Positions 39,031 to 47,777 of a DNA stretch of 64,000 nucleotides are shown here, in pieces. The notes below the pieces were generated by a model. That model saw only the letters and a list, made by a program, of their open reading frames with translations, was not told the origin of the DNA and did not search any database. This DNA comes from Xanthomonas campestris pv. badrii (lineage in GTDB: Bacteria; Pseudomonadota; Gammaproteobacteria; Xanthomonadales; Xanthomonadaceae), in contig NZ_CP051651.1 in the NCBI RefSeq assembly GCF_012848175.1, positions 1,860,001 to 1,924,000 of the forward strand. Reading direction: 5' to 3'. Position numbers and translations under genes: made by a program. Each line of letters begins with the position of its first letter. Position 1 is the stretch's first letter.

Positions 39031-41124
39031 CTAGCTGATGGTGCCGATCAGCTTCAGGCGCTTGTCTTCCGGCACCTCGCTGTAGGCCAGCACCGACAGG
39101 CTCGGCACGCTGTGGCGGACCAGGCGGGCCAGCGCCGCGCGGACCTGGCCGGGCACCAGCACCACCGCCGGTTCGTTGCGGGCTTCCTGTTTACCGACGC
39201 AATCGGCCAGGCTTTGATGCAGGCGCTCGGCCAGGCCGGGCTCCAGTGCCACGCCGTTGCCGTGGGTGGATTCCTGCAGCACGCGCTCCAGCTGCGGGGC
39301 CAGGGTGAACACCGGCAGCTCGGCCGACATGCCGGCGATCTCCTGCACGATGAAGCGGCCCAGCGAGGTGCGCACCGCCGCGGTGAGGGTGGCCGGGTCC
39401 TGGCTGTGCGGGGCGTGTTCGACCAGGGCCTCGACGATCTTGCGCAGCTGGCGCACCGGAATGCGCTCGATCAGCAGGTTCTGCAGGACCCGTACCACCA
39501 CCGACAGCGGCAATGCCTTGGGGGTGAGGTCTTCGACCATCTTCGGCGCGGTCTTGCCCAGCGTGGCCAGCAGCTGCTGCACTTCCTCGTGGCCGAGCAG
39601 TTCGGGTGCGTGTTCGCGGATCAGGTGCGACAGGTGGGTGGCGACCACGGTGGCCGGGTCGACCACGGTATAGCCCATCGATTCGGCGTAGGCGCGCTGG
39701 TGCGGCTGGATCCAGGTGGCGTCCAGGCCGAATGCCGGGTCCTTGCCGGGAATGCCGTCCAGCTGGCCGAGCGCACCGCCCGGGTCCAGCGCCAGTTCGC
39801 GGTCGGGATGGATCTCGGCGGTGGCGACCGGCACGCCATGCACCAGCAGGCGGTAGGCGTTGGCCGACAGCTCCAGGTTGTCGCGGATATGCACCGGCGG
39901 CACCAAAAAGCCGATGTCCTGGGTGAGCTTGCGGCGCACGCCCTTGATGCGCGCCATCAGTTCGCCGCCCTGGTGCTTGTCCACCAGCGGGATCAGCCGG
40001 TAGCCCACTTCCAGGCCCAGCGGGTCGATCGGGCGCAGTTCGTCCCAGCTCAGTTCGGCGCTGGCCTGGGCGGTGGCGGCGGTGGCAGCGGCCTGCGGAT
40101 CGGCGGCGGCATCGCCGGCGGCCGGCGCGGCCAGGCTGCGCTTGTACATTTTCCAGGCGATCACGCCCAGGATCAGGCCCAGCGTCAAAAACGCGACGTT
40201 GGGCATGCCCGGCACCAGGCCGACCAGGCCCAGGATGGAGGCGGCCACGGCCAGGGCGCGGTGCTGGCCGAACACCTGGCCGATCATCGCCCCGCGCATG
40301 TCCTGCGCACGCGAGGCGCGGGTCACCAGCAGTGCGACCGAGGACGACACCAGCAATGCCGGCAGCTGCGCCACCAGGCCGTCGCCGATCGACAGCAAGG
40401 TGTAGGTGGATGCGGCATCCACGAACGACATGCCGTGCTGGAGCATGCCCACCGCCATGCCGCCGACCAGGTTGATGAACAGGATCAGGATGGCGGCGAT
40501 GGCGTCGCCGCGGATGAACTTGTTGGCACCGTCCATCGCGCCGTAGAAGTCGGCTTCCTCGCGCACTTCCTCGCGGCGGGCCTTGGCCTCCTCGCGCGTC
40601 AGCAAACCGGCGTTGAGGTCGGCGTCGATGGCCATCTGCTTGCCGGGCATGGCGTCCAGGATGAAGCGGGCGGTCACCTCCGACACGCGTCCGGCACCCT
40701 TGGTGATGACCACGAAGTTGATGATGGTCAGGATCGCGAACACCACGATGCCCACGGCGTAGTTGCCGCCGATCACGAACTGGCCGAAGGCCTCGATCAC
40801 CTTGCCGGCCGCGGCGTGGCCGTCCTGGCCGTTGATCAGGATCACGCGGCTGGAGGCGACGTTCAGCGCCAGCCGCAGCATCGTGGTCATCAACAGCACG
40901 ATCGGGAAAATGGTGAATTCCAGCGGGCGCTGCACGTACACCACCGCCAGCAGCACCATCAGCGAGATGGCGATGTTGAAGGTGAACAGCGCATCCAGCA
41001 CCGGCGCGGCCAGCGGCACCATCAGCATGGCCAGCATGGCCATCAGCGCCAGCGGGGCGCCCAGGCCGTTGCGCAGCAACTCCATCACGCGGCGGGCGTT
41101 CATCGGGGCGGGTTGGGCGCTCAT
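39031..41124 (-). CDS. flhA: Flagellar export gate protein FlhA
   Basis: 697 residues, the usual FlhA length. Eight hydrophobic segments fill residues about 20-320. The conserved cytoplasmic loop between them reads RFILDAMPGKQMAIDADLNA, the FHIPEP signature region that couples to proton flow. The C-terminal cytoplasmic domain (about 350-697) binds export chaperones. The ATG at 41124 overlaps the flhB stop by ATGA. The last codons (KLIGTIS) are intact, so the insertion downstream did not damage the gene. Confidence 0.97.
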   Translation of the reverse strand: MSAQPAPMNARRVMELLRNGLGAPLALMAMLAMLMVPLAAPVLDALFTFNIAISLMVLLAVVYVQRPLEFTIFPIVLLMTTMLRLALNVASSRVILINGQDGHAAAGKVIEAFGQFVIGGNYAVGIVVFAILTIINFVVITKGAGRVSEVTARFILDAMPGKQMAIDADLNAGLLTREEAKARREEVREEADFYGAMDGANKFIRGDAIAAILILFINLVGGMAVGMLQHGMSFVDAASTYTLLSIGDGLVAQLPALLVSSSVALLVTRASRAQDMRGAMIGQVFGQHRALAVAASILGLVGLVPGMPNVAFLTLGLILGVIAWKMYKRSLAAPAAGDAAADPQAAATAATAQASAELSWDELRPIDPLGLEVGYRLIPLVDKHQGGELMARIKGVRRKLTQDIGFLVPPVHIRDNLELSANAYRLLVHGVPVATAEIHPDRELALDPGGALGQLDGIPGKDPAFGLDATWIQPHQRAYAESMGYTVVDPATVVATHLSHLIREHAPELLGHEEVQQLLATLGKTAPKMVEDLTPKALPLSVVVRVLQNLLIERIPVRQLRKIVEALVEHAPHSQDPATLTAAVRTSLGRFIVQEIAGMSAELPVFTLAPQLERVLQESTHGNGVALEPGLAERLHQSLADCVGKQEARNEPAVVLVPGQVRAALARLVRHSVPSLSVLAYSEVPEDKRLKLIGTIS

Positions 41125-42251
41125 GCGCTGGCTCCCTTGCCGAACTCATCCACGTCCAGCGACGGCAATTCCGGCATCGGGCCGCCGTTCCAGCCGCGTA
41201 GCTGGTAGACGTAGGACAGCACCTGGGCCACGACCGAATAGAGTCTCACGGGAATTTCCTTGCCGATTTGCGCTTCCCTATACAAGGCGCGTGCCAAAGG
41301 TGGGGCGGTGACGATCGCCACCCGGTGCTGTTCGCCTGCTTCGCGGATGCGGAAGGCCATCTCGTCCACGCCCTTGGCCACCACGATCGGGGCGCGCATC
41401 TTGCCGCCTTCGTACTTGAGCGCCACCGCGTAGTGGGTCGGGTTCATCAGCACCACGTCGGCCTTGGGCACCGCTTCCATCATCTGCCGCTGCGACATCT
41501 GCATCTGCATCTGGCGGATGCGGCCCTTCACTTCCGGGCTGCCCTCGCTTTCCTTCATCTCGCGCTTGATTTCCTCGCGCGTCATCTTCAGCTTCCGCAG
41601 CCAGTTCCACTTCTGGTACGGCGCGTCGATGGCGGCCAGCAGCACCAGCGCGCCGGCGGTGTAGAGCAGCAGGCTCTTGGTGAAGTCCAGGCCGTTGCCG
41701 ACCGCCTGTTCCAGCGGCTGGTTCACCAATGCGCGCAGGCCGTGCAGGCCCTTGGAAATGCACAGCCAGGCGGCCAGGCCAACGAACAACAGGCGCAGCA
41801 CCGACTTGACCAGCTCGGCCAGGCTGTTGCTGCCCCACATGCGCTTGACCCCGTTCATCGGGTTGAGCTTGTTGAGGTCGGGCATCAGCGCCTTGCCGGA
41901 GAAATGCATGCCGCTCATCAGCAGCGGCCCGGCCAGCCCGGCCAGCAGGCAGACGCCGATCAGCGGCACCATCACCCACAGCAGCTGCAGCAACAGGTCG
42001 CCGAAATGGCCGAACAGCGCCATCGGGTTCTCGCGCATGGTCGGGTCGGGGCTGAGCGCGGTCTTCATCCAGACCGCCGCGCCATCGCCAATGCCGCCGG
42101 CCAGGGCCATCAGGCCGAACACGCCGGCGCCGAACACCGCCGCAGTGGACAATTCCCGCGATTGCGGGATGTTGCCCTGCTCGCGGGCTTCGCGCAGGCG
42201 TTTTTCGGTGGGAAGCTCTGTACGCTCGCCGCCGTCTTCGGACTCGGACAT
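41121..42251 (-). CDS. flhB: Flagellar export switch protein FlhB
   Basis: 376 residues. Four membrane segments in residues about 35-215, then the cytoplasmic FlhBC domain with the self-cleavage motif NPTH in VVLMNPTHYAVALKYEGG. Cleavage at Asn-Pro changes export from rod/hook to filament substrates, in concert with FliK. Stop and start overlap with flhA. A sigma-54-like promoter is 32-49 bp upstream. Confidence 0.97.
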   Translation of the reverse strand: MSESEDGGERTELPTEKRLREAREQGNIPQSRELSTAAVFGAGVFGLMALAGGIGDGAAVWMKTALSPDPTMRENPMALFGHFGDLLLQLLWVMVPLIGVCLLAGLAGPLLMSGMHFSGKALMPDLNKLNPMNGVKRMWGSNSLAELVKSVLRLLFVGLAAWLCISKGLHGLRALVNQPLEQAVGNGLDFTKSLLLYTAGALVLLAAIDAPYQKWNWLRKLKMTREEIKREMKESEGSPEVKGRIRQMQMQMSQRQMMEAVPKADVVLMNPTHYAVALKYEGGKMRAPIVVAKGVDEMAFRIREAGEQHRVAIVTAPPLARALYREAQIGKEIPVRLYSVVAQVLSYVYQLRGWNGGPMPELPSLDVDEFGKGASA

Positions 42252-42282
42252 GGAGATGCCGGTGGGGGATCAGCCTGGGCTG

Positions 42283-42300
42283 ATGCAAGCGGCATTCCAG
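42283..42300 (-). promoter_or_regulatory. Sigma-54-type promoter before flhB
   Basis: Minus strand CTGGAATGCCGCTTGCAT: -24 TGGAAT (consensus TGGCAC) and perfect -12 TTGC, GG-to-GC spacing 12. Predicted start near 42273, about 22 nt before the ATG. Confidence 0.55.
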
Positions 42301-42326
42301 AATCGGGAATCGGGAATCGGGAATCG
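42299..42326 (+). repeat. Heptamer array (GGGAATC)n upstream of flhB
   Basis: AGAATCGGGAATCGGGAATC, then GGGAATCG: about four tandem heptamers, the inverse of the array beside cheA. It directly abuts the flhB sigma-54 promoter. Confidence 0.8.
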
Positions 42327-42386
42327 TAAGAGCGGGTGGCTGCGTGCCGGTTGGGTGGGCGGAGTGGGTAGCCGCTACTGTGTGAT

Positions 42387-44474
42387 CTAGCTGGCCAGGC
42401 GTTTTGGGCCGTCGCGTTGGGTGGCGACCAGGGTGATGAAGTGCTCGGGGGGCAGCGGCCGGCCCAGCAGGTAGCCCTGCAGCTGGTCGCAGCCCAGGCG
42501 TTCGAGCGTGTTGCGCTGGGCCGGGGTTTCCACGCCTTCGGCCACCACCTGCAGGCGCATGGTGTGGGCCAGGGCCACCACCGCGGCCACGATGGCGATG
42601 TCTTCGGCGCCGTTGTCCATGGCCTGCACGAAGCTGCGGTCGATCTTGAGTTCGTGGGCGGGCAGCTTGCGCAGGTAGAGCAGGTTGGAATAGCCGGTGC
42701 CGAAGTCGTCGATGGCGATGCGCACGCCCAGCGCATTGAGCTGCCCCAGCGTGTGCAGGCAGGCTTCGGCATCGTGCATGGCCATGGTTTCGGTGATTTC
42801 CAGGGTGAGCTGGCCGGGGGCGATGGCGTAGCTGTCCAGCGTGGTCGCCACCTCGTCCAGCAGGCTGGGCGAGGCGAGCTGGGTGGCCGACAGGTTCACC
42901 GCCACGCGCCAGTCGCCGTGGCCGGCGTCGCGCCATGCGCGCATCTGCCGGCAGGCCTGTTGCAGTACCCAGCTGCCGAGCGGGCCGATCATGCCGCTGC
43001 GTTCGGCCAGCGGGATGAAGCTGTCCGGCGGCACCAGGCCGCGTTGCGGATGCTGCCAGCGAATCAGCGCCTCGGCACCGATCGGGCGGCCGTCGTCGGC
43101 GCAATACTTGGGCTGGTAATGCAGCACGAACTGGCCCGATTCCAGCGCGCGCGGCAGGTCCTGCAGCAGTTGCAGGCGCTCGCGGGTGGTGCCGGTCATC
43201 GAGCGCTCGAAGAAGCTGTAGCGATTGCGGCCGGCCTGCTTGGCGTGGCCCATCGCCGCGTCGGCATGGGTCATCAACTGATGCTCGCTGCCGGCGTCCT
43301 CGGGATACAGCGCGATCCCGATGCTGCTGCTCAGACGCAGTTCGTGGTCGCCGACCAGGAACGGCAATGCCAGTGCGCGCACCAGGTGCGCGGCGGTCGC
43401 GGCGGCGTCTTCCGGGTCGGCGATGTCGACCACCAGCACGAACTCGTCCGCGCCCAGGCGCGCCAGGCTGCCGTGTGCGCGCCGGTGCGCGCTCAGGCGC
43501 TCGGCCACCACCACCAGCAAGCGGTCGCCGAACTGGTGGCCGTAGCCGTCGTTGACCACCTTGAAGCCGTCCAGGTTGATCAGCATCACCGCAAACCGCT
43601 GCTCATCGCGCTGGGCGCGTTCGATGTTCTGCAGCACATGCTCGTGCAGCAGGATGCGGTTGGGCAGGCGGGTGAGCGGGTCGTGCAGGGCGGCCAGGGC
43701 CAGGTCGGCGTTGGCCTGCGCCAGCGATTGCGCCAGCACGTCGGTGCGCTGCTGGTGGCGGCGCGACAGCACCGAGATCACCAGCGCCAGGATCAGCAGG
43801 CCCAGCGTCACCGCGATGACCAGCGCGGCCAGCCACGACAACGGCAGGTGCGCGCCGGAGGCCGCACCGCAGATGCTGCCCGGCGCGAACTGCGCGGCGG
43901 CCATGCCGGTGTAATGCATACCCACGATGGCCACGCCCATGATCAGCGCGGCGATCAGGCGCAGGCTGTAGCGACGGCCTTCGTGGCGCAGCCGGAACGC
44001 AATCCACAGCGCGGCGGCGGAGGCGCCGATGGCGATCGCGATCGACAGGCCAAACAGCAGCGGGTCATAGGTGATGGCCGGGGCCATGCGCAGCGCGCCC
44101 ATGCCCATGTAGTGCATCAGCGCGATGCCCAGCCCCATCAGCACCGCTCCCAGGCCCAGCCGCAACCAGGGCAGCTGGGGTTGCGAGGTCAGCCACAGCG
44201 CCAGCGCCGAGGCCAGTACCGCTGCCAGCATCGAGTACGCGGTCAGTGCCACGTCGTAGCCCAGCGGAATCGGCAGGCGGAAGGCGAGCATGCCGACGAA
44301 GTGCATCGACCAGATGCCGATGCCCATGGCGATGGCGCCGCCCACCAGCCAGGCAGCGGCGATCCCGCCGCGGCTGGCGGCGGTGCGTGCGGCCATGTGC
44401 AATGCCGTGTAGGAAGCCAGGACGGCCACCACCAGTGACAACAGCACCATGCCAAGGTTGTAGGTTGCCTGCAC
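42387..44474 (-). CDS. MHYT-GGDEF-EAL membrane protein (probable c-di-GMP phosphodiesterase)
   Basis: 695 residues from the likely GTG at 44474 (VQATYNLGMVLL); an in-frame start at 44618 would overlap the upstream gene. The MHYT sensor has seven membrane helices and three MHYT-like motifs (SMHFVGM, LMHYMGM, GMHYTGM). The GGDEF domain reads RLGADEFVLV: the second Gly of the active loop is Ala, so cyclase activity is doubtful. The EAL domain is complete (GAEALIRWQHP, NLSATQL, EITETMAM, IDDFGTGYSN, KIDRSF, AEGVET). It probably hydrolyses c-di-GMP near the flagellar machinery. It is last in the fliQ-fliR-GGDEF-GGDEF gene string before flhB. Confidence 0.88.
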   Translation of the reverse strand: MQATYNLGMVLLSLVVAVLASYTALHMAARTAASRGGIAAAWLVGGAIAMGIGIWSMHFVGMLAFRLPIPLGYDVALTAYSMLAAVLASALALWLTSQPQLPWLRLGLGAVLMGLGIALMHYMGMGALRMAPAITYDPLLFGLSIAIAIGASAAALWIAFRLRHEGRRYSLRLIAALIMGVAIVGMHYTGMAAAQFAPGSICGAASGAHLPLSWLAALVIAVTLGLLILALVISVLSRRHQQRTDVLAQSLAQANADLALAALHDPLTRLPNRILLHEHVLQNIERAQRDEQRFAVMLINLDGFKVVNDGYGHQFGDRLLVVVAERLSAHRRAHGSLARLGADEFVLVVDIADPEDAAATAAHLVRALALPFLVGDHELRLSSSIGIALYPEDAGSEHQLMTHADAAMGHAKQAGRNRYSFFERSMTGTTRERLQLLQDLPRALESGQFVLHYQPKYCADDGRPIGAEALIRWQHPQRGLVPPDSFIPLAERSGMIGPLGSWVLQQACRQMRAWRDAGHGDWRVAVNLSATQLASPSLLDEVATTLDSYAIAPGQLTLEITETMAMHDAEACLHTLGQLNALGVRIAIDDFGTGYSNLLYLRKLPAHELKIDRSFVQAMDNGAEDIAIVAAVVALAHTMRLQVVAEGVETPAQRNTLERLGCDQLQGYLLGRPLPPEHFITLVATQRDGPKRLAS

Positions 44475-44568
44475 CGATCCCCAGTTCCAGCGCCGACGGA
44501 CGCGCTTGCTCAAGGAGCTAGCGACCTGCCACGCGTGTTCTTGAGGTCGTCTACCGCAACGCTGTGGA

Positions 44569-47490
44569 TCAGGCCACGGAAACTTCAGGTTCTTCCGGCT
44601 CGATGCGGTTGCGGCCATGGCGCTTGGCCCGGTACAGCGCCTCGTCCGCGCGTGCCAGCAGCGTGGCGGCGGTGTCGCCGACGCGGTACCAGGACACCCC
44701 GATCGAGCAGGTCACCTGCAGCGGACGCGCGACGCCCACGTCATAGGGGGGCAGGCTGATCGCGTCGTGGATGGCGCGCAGCCGGTGCTGGCTCTGCCGG
44801 TGCATGCCGGGCAGCAGCAACAGCAGTTCTTCGCCCCCGTAGCGGCCCACCTTGTCCGAATCGCGCAGGCAGGCGGTGAGCCGTGCGCCGACCTTGGCCA
44901 GCACTGCGTCGCCGACCAGGTGGCCGTGTTCGTCGTTGACCTGCTTGAAGTGGTCCAGGTCGATCAGCACCACCGCCAGCGGATGCTCGGGGTGCACGCA
45001 GGCCTGCAGTTCCTCGGCCATCGCCTCGAGGACGCCGGAGCGGTTGAGCAGGCCGGTCAGCGCGTCGTGGCTGGCCTTCAGGGCCAGCGCCGCGCGGGCG
45101 CTTTCCAGGTCGCGTTTCTCCCGCTCCAGCTGATAGGTGCGTTCGGCCACCAGCTCGGCCAGCATGCGTTCGCGGGCCACCAGATGGCGGTGGCGCCAGC
45201 TCCACAGCCCGATCAGCAGGCCGCCGCCGATCAGCAGGTACAGCGCAATCGCCGGCGGGCTGCGCCACCACAACGGCGCCACCGCAAACGCCAGGTCCAC
45301 CACCGGCGAGGCGGTACGCCGGTAGCGGTCCAGCACCTGGACCTGCAGGCGGAAGTGCCCGGCCGGCAGCGGCGGCTGGTCGATCGACAGGTCATCGCTC
45401 TGGATCCATTCCTCGTGCAGGCCGAGCAGGCGGTAGCGCACTGTCAGCCGGCTCGGGTCGTCGTAGACCTCCATCGTCGACAGTTCGATATGCACCGGCT
45501 TGTCGCTCCAGCGCAGCAGTTGCCCGCTGCGGATCGGCTCACCGCCGCGGCTGACGCTGTCGATACGCACGCTGGGCTGGCGCTCGTCGAACAGGCGCGC
45601 CGGGTCGTGCAGATGGCTGACCCCGCGCGCGGTGCCGATCCACACCGAGCCGTCCGGGTCTTCGGCGAACGCCGCTTCGGACACGTCGTCCCAGAGCAGG
45701 CCCTGCGACTGCGACAGATGCGCCCAGCGTTCGCCGCTGTAGACCTCCACGCCGCGGGCGTGGCCGACCCAGATCCGGCCGACGCTGTCGCCGCGCAGCA
45801 GGTACACCCCGACATCGCGCAATGCCTCGTCGCTGATCGCCTGCAGGTCCACGCCATCGGCGAGCAACATGCCGTGCCACAGGCCGGGCCGATAGAACGC
45901 CAGCCACACTTCGCCGCTGTCGCTGATATGGAATTTGCCGATCCACGGGTCGGCATCGCCGCCGTTGACCTTCACCTGCACCTTGGACCAGCGCTGGCCC
46001 TGCAAGCGGAACAGGCCATTGGCGCTGGACACCCACAGCGTGCCGTCGGCGGTCTGCTGGATGTCGGTGTAGGCAATGCTGGGCATGTCCGCCACCGGCT
46101 GCGGCGCGCCGCCTTCGAGCGGCCGCTCGATCACGAACAGGCCGCCGACGGTCAGGATCCAGAGCCGGCCCTGGCGATCGCTGTACAGGCGCCGCGCGGT
46201 GCGCGGCAGCTGGGCCACCGCGGTGCTGCGGCCATCGGGCCGGTTGCGGCGCAGGAACCCGGCGGAATTGATCGTCCACAGGCTGCCGTCGGCACTGCGC
46301 GCCATGCCCACGACCTGGATCCCCGCCTCCGCCAGGGCCGGCACGAATCTCCCGTCCGGGCTGTCCTGGCGCCCGACGCCGTGTTCGTTGCCCACCAGCA
46401 GCGCATCGTGCGCATCGCGTGCGACCGACCAGGTTGGCGCAGCCGGCATGCCTTGCGAGGCGTCCCAGTTCTCGATCCATTCGTAGCCGGCCCAGCGCAC
46501 CAGGCCTTCGCCGTCCACGGTCATCCAGACGTCGCCCTCGCGGTCCACCACGATTGCATCGCTGCTGCCCGGCGGCAGCCCGTTGGCGGCGCCGAAGCTG
46601 CGCCAGTGGCCGTTTTCCCAGCGCGCCAGGCCATCGTTGCGGCGGACCAGGACGCGTCCTTCGCGGTCCATCACCAAGGGCGCCTGTTGCCCGACGGTGG
46701 TGCCGTCGAGCAGCGGCAGCGGCCGCACGCTGAAGCGGCTGGCACCGGCTGCGCGATAGAGCAGGGTGCCGGCGCCGCGCACCCACAGCGCACCGTCGTG
46801 ATCGCGCAGCACGCTGTACCAGCGATCCTCGGGAACGCCCTGCTCGGGTCCGTAGACCTGCACCTTGCGTTGCGCATCGATGGCGCACAGCTTGTGCGCG
46901 CAGCCTGCCCACAGCGTGTCGCCGTCCACCGACAGGCTGAGCACCTTGGACAACTCCGGCACCTTGACCCGGGTTGCGGTATCCAGCAACGGTTCGCTGT
47001 GCCAACGGCCGTTGGCGCGTTCGCTCAGCCGCTCCAGGGTGCCGCCGTTGGCCAGCACCGTGCCCCAGGACGGGCTGGCCAGCAGCATGCCTTCCTGCAG
47101 GTGTTCGGCCTCATCGCGCGCCAGTTTGCGAAAGCCGCGCTCATCGCCCACGAACAAGGCCTGGAATCCGGCCACCCACAACCGCCCGTCGGGCGCCTGG
47201 CTCATCGCGGCGATCGGTTCGTTGCGCAGGCCGTCCAGCACCACCTGCTGGAACAGGCGCCCGTTATAGCGATACAGCCCGCTTTCAGTGCACACCCACA
47301 ACATGGTGTTGCGGGTCTGCAGCAGGCAGGTGCCGGCCAGCCCGAGCAGGCCCTGGTCGTGCGCATAGCGGCGGATGCTGGCGCTTTGCGCGCTGGCCGG
47401 TTCCGACAGCGACAGCAACGCCATCAGCAGCAGCGCAGCAAACGATGCACCCCGTCCCGACGACTTGCATTGGCGCTGCACAAACCCCAC
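44569..47490 (-). CDS. Periplasmic beta-propeller diguanylate cyclase (2)
   Basis: 973 residues from a GTG at 47490. Signal peptide (FAALLLMALLSLSEPASAQS), about 600 residues of Reg_prop two-component-regulator propeller repeats (GRLWVAGF, GALWVRGA, GSVWIGTARG), a Y_Y_Y domain, one membrane helix (PPAIALYLLIGGGLLIGLWS), a coiled coil and a C-terminal GGDEF domain. The active site is GRYGGEELLLLLPG, with an RDSD inhibitory site exactly five residues before it, so it should be an active, feedback-inhibited cyclase. Its neighbour 47778-50741 has the same layout. The periplasmic ligand is unknown. Confidence 0.93.
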   Translation of the reverse strand: MGFVQRQCKSSGRGASFAALLLMALLSLSEPASAQSASIRRYAHDQGLLGLAGTCLLQTRNTMLWVCTESGLYRYNGRLFQQVVLDGLRNEPIAAMSQAPDGRLWVAGFQALFVGDERGFRKLARDEAEHLQEGMLLASPSWGTVLANGGTLERLSERANGRWHSEPLLDTATRVKVPELSKVLSLSVDGDTLWAGCAHKLCAIDAQRKVQVYGPEQGVPEDRWYSVLRDHDGALWVRGAGTLLYRAAGASRFSVRPLPLLDGTTVGQQAPLVMDREGRVLVRRNDGLARWENGHWRSFGAANGLPPGSSDAIVVDREGDVWMTVDGEGLVRWAGYEWIENWDASQGMPAAPTWSVARDAHDALLVGNEHGVGRQDSPDGRFVPALAEAGIQVVGMARSADGSLWTINSAGFLRRNRPDGRSTAVAQLPRTARRLYSDRQGRLWILTVGGLFVIERPLEGGAPQPVADMPSIAYTDIQQTADGTLWVSSANGLFRLQGQRWSKVQVKVNGGDADPWIGKFHISDSGEVWLAFYRPGLWHGMLLADGVDLQAISDEALRDVGVYLLRGDSVGRIWVGHARGVEVYSGERWAHLSQSQGLLWDDVSEAAFAEDPDGSVWIGTARGVSHLHDPARLFDERQPSVRIDSVSRGGEPIRSGQLLRWSDKPVHIELSTMEVYDDPSRLTVRYRLLGLHEEWIQSDDLSIDQPPLPAGHFRLQVQVLDRYRRTASPVVDLAFAVAPLWWRSPPAIALYLLIGGGLLIGLWSWRHRHLVARERMLAELVAERTYQLEREKRDLESARAALALKASHDALTGLLNRSGVLEAMAEELQACVHPEHPLAVVLIDLDHFKQVNDEHGHLVGDAVLAKVGARLTACLRDSDKVGRYGGEELLLLLPGMHRQSQHRLRAIHDAISLPPYDVGVARPLQVTCSIGVSWYRVGDTAATLLARADEALYRAKRHGRNRIEPEEPEVSVA

Positions 47491-47777
47491 GAGCGTTGCT
47501 GTCTCCCACGCATCGGTGCGTGTGGTCCGCGCCCCCTGCGCGGTGTCTCACGCTTGCCATTGGCGGCCCCCATCGTAGGCCGCGATATAGCGACTAGCGG
47601 CTGTTCACGCGGTTTACTTTAACTGCATGCGGCAATCAATGACGCGGCCAATCGGCGAGCGCAACCGTTGCGCAGATTCCGCTGAAAACCGGCTGCGACC
47701 GCGCTCCCTGGTCAGGGTTGATGCCGGTTGCAGCGGGCGCAGGCACTGCACGCCAAGCGGATCTGCGACCAGGGCGC

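Noticed and set aside
39031..41208. A roughly 750-codon plus-strand frame and another minus frame over flhA
   Set aside because: Low-complexity His/Gln/Arg-rich translations opposite or out of frame with a clearly conserved FlhA; typical of third-position GC bias.
44617..47622. A 1001-codon plus-strand frame over the propeller-GGDEF gene
   Set aside because: It lies antisense to a gene with signal peptide, propeller repeats and an intact GGEEL site; its own translation has no domain.
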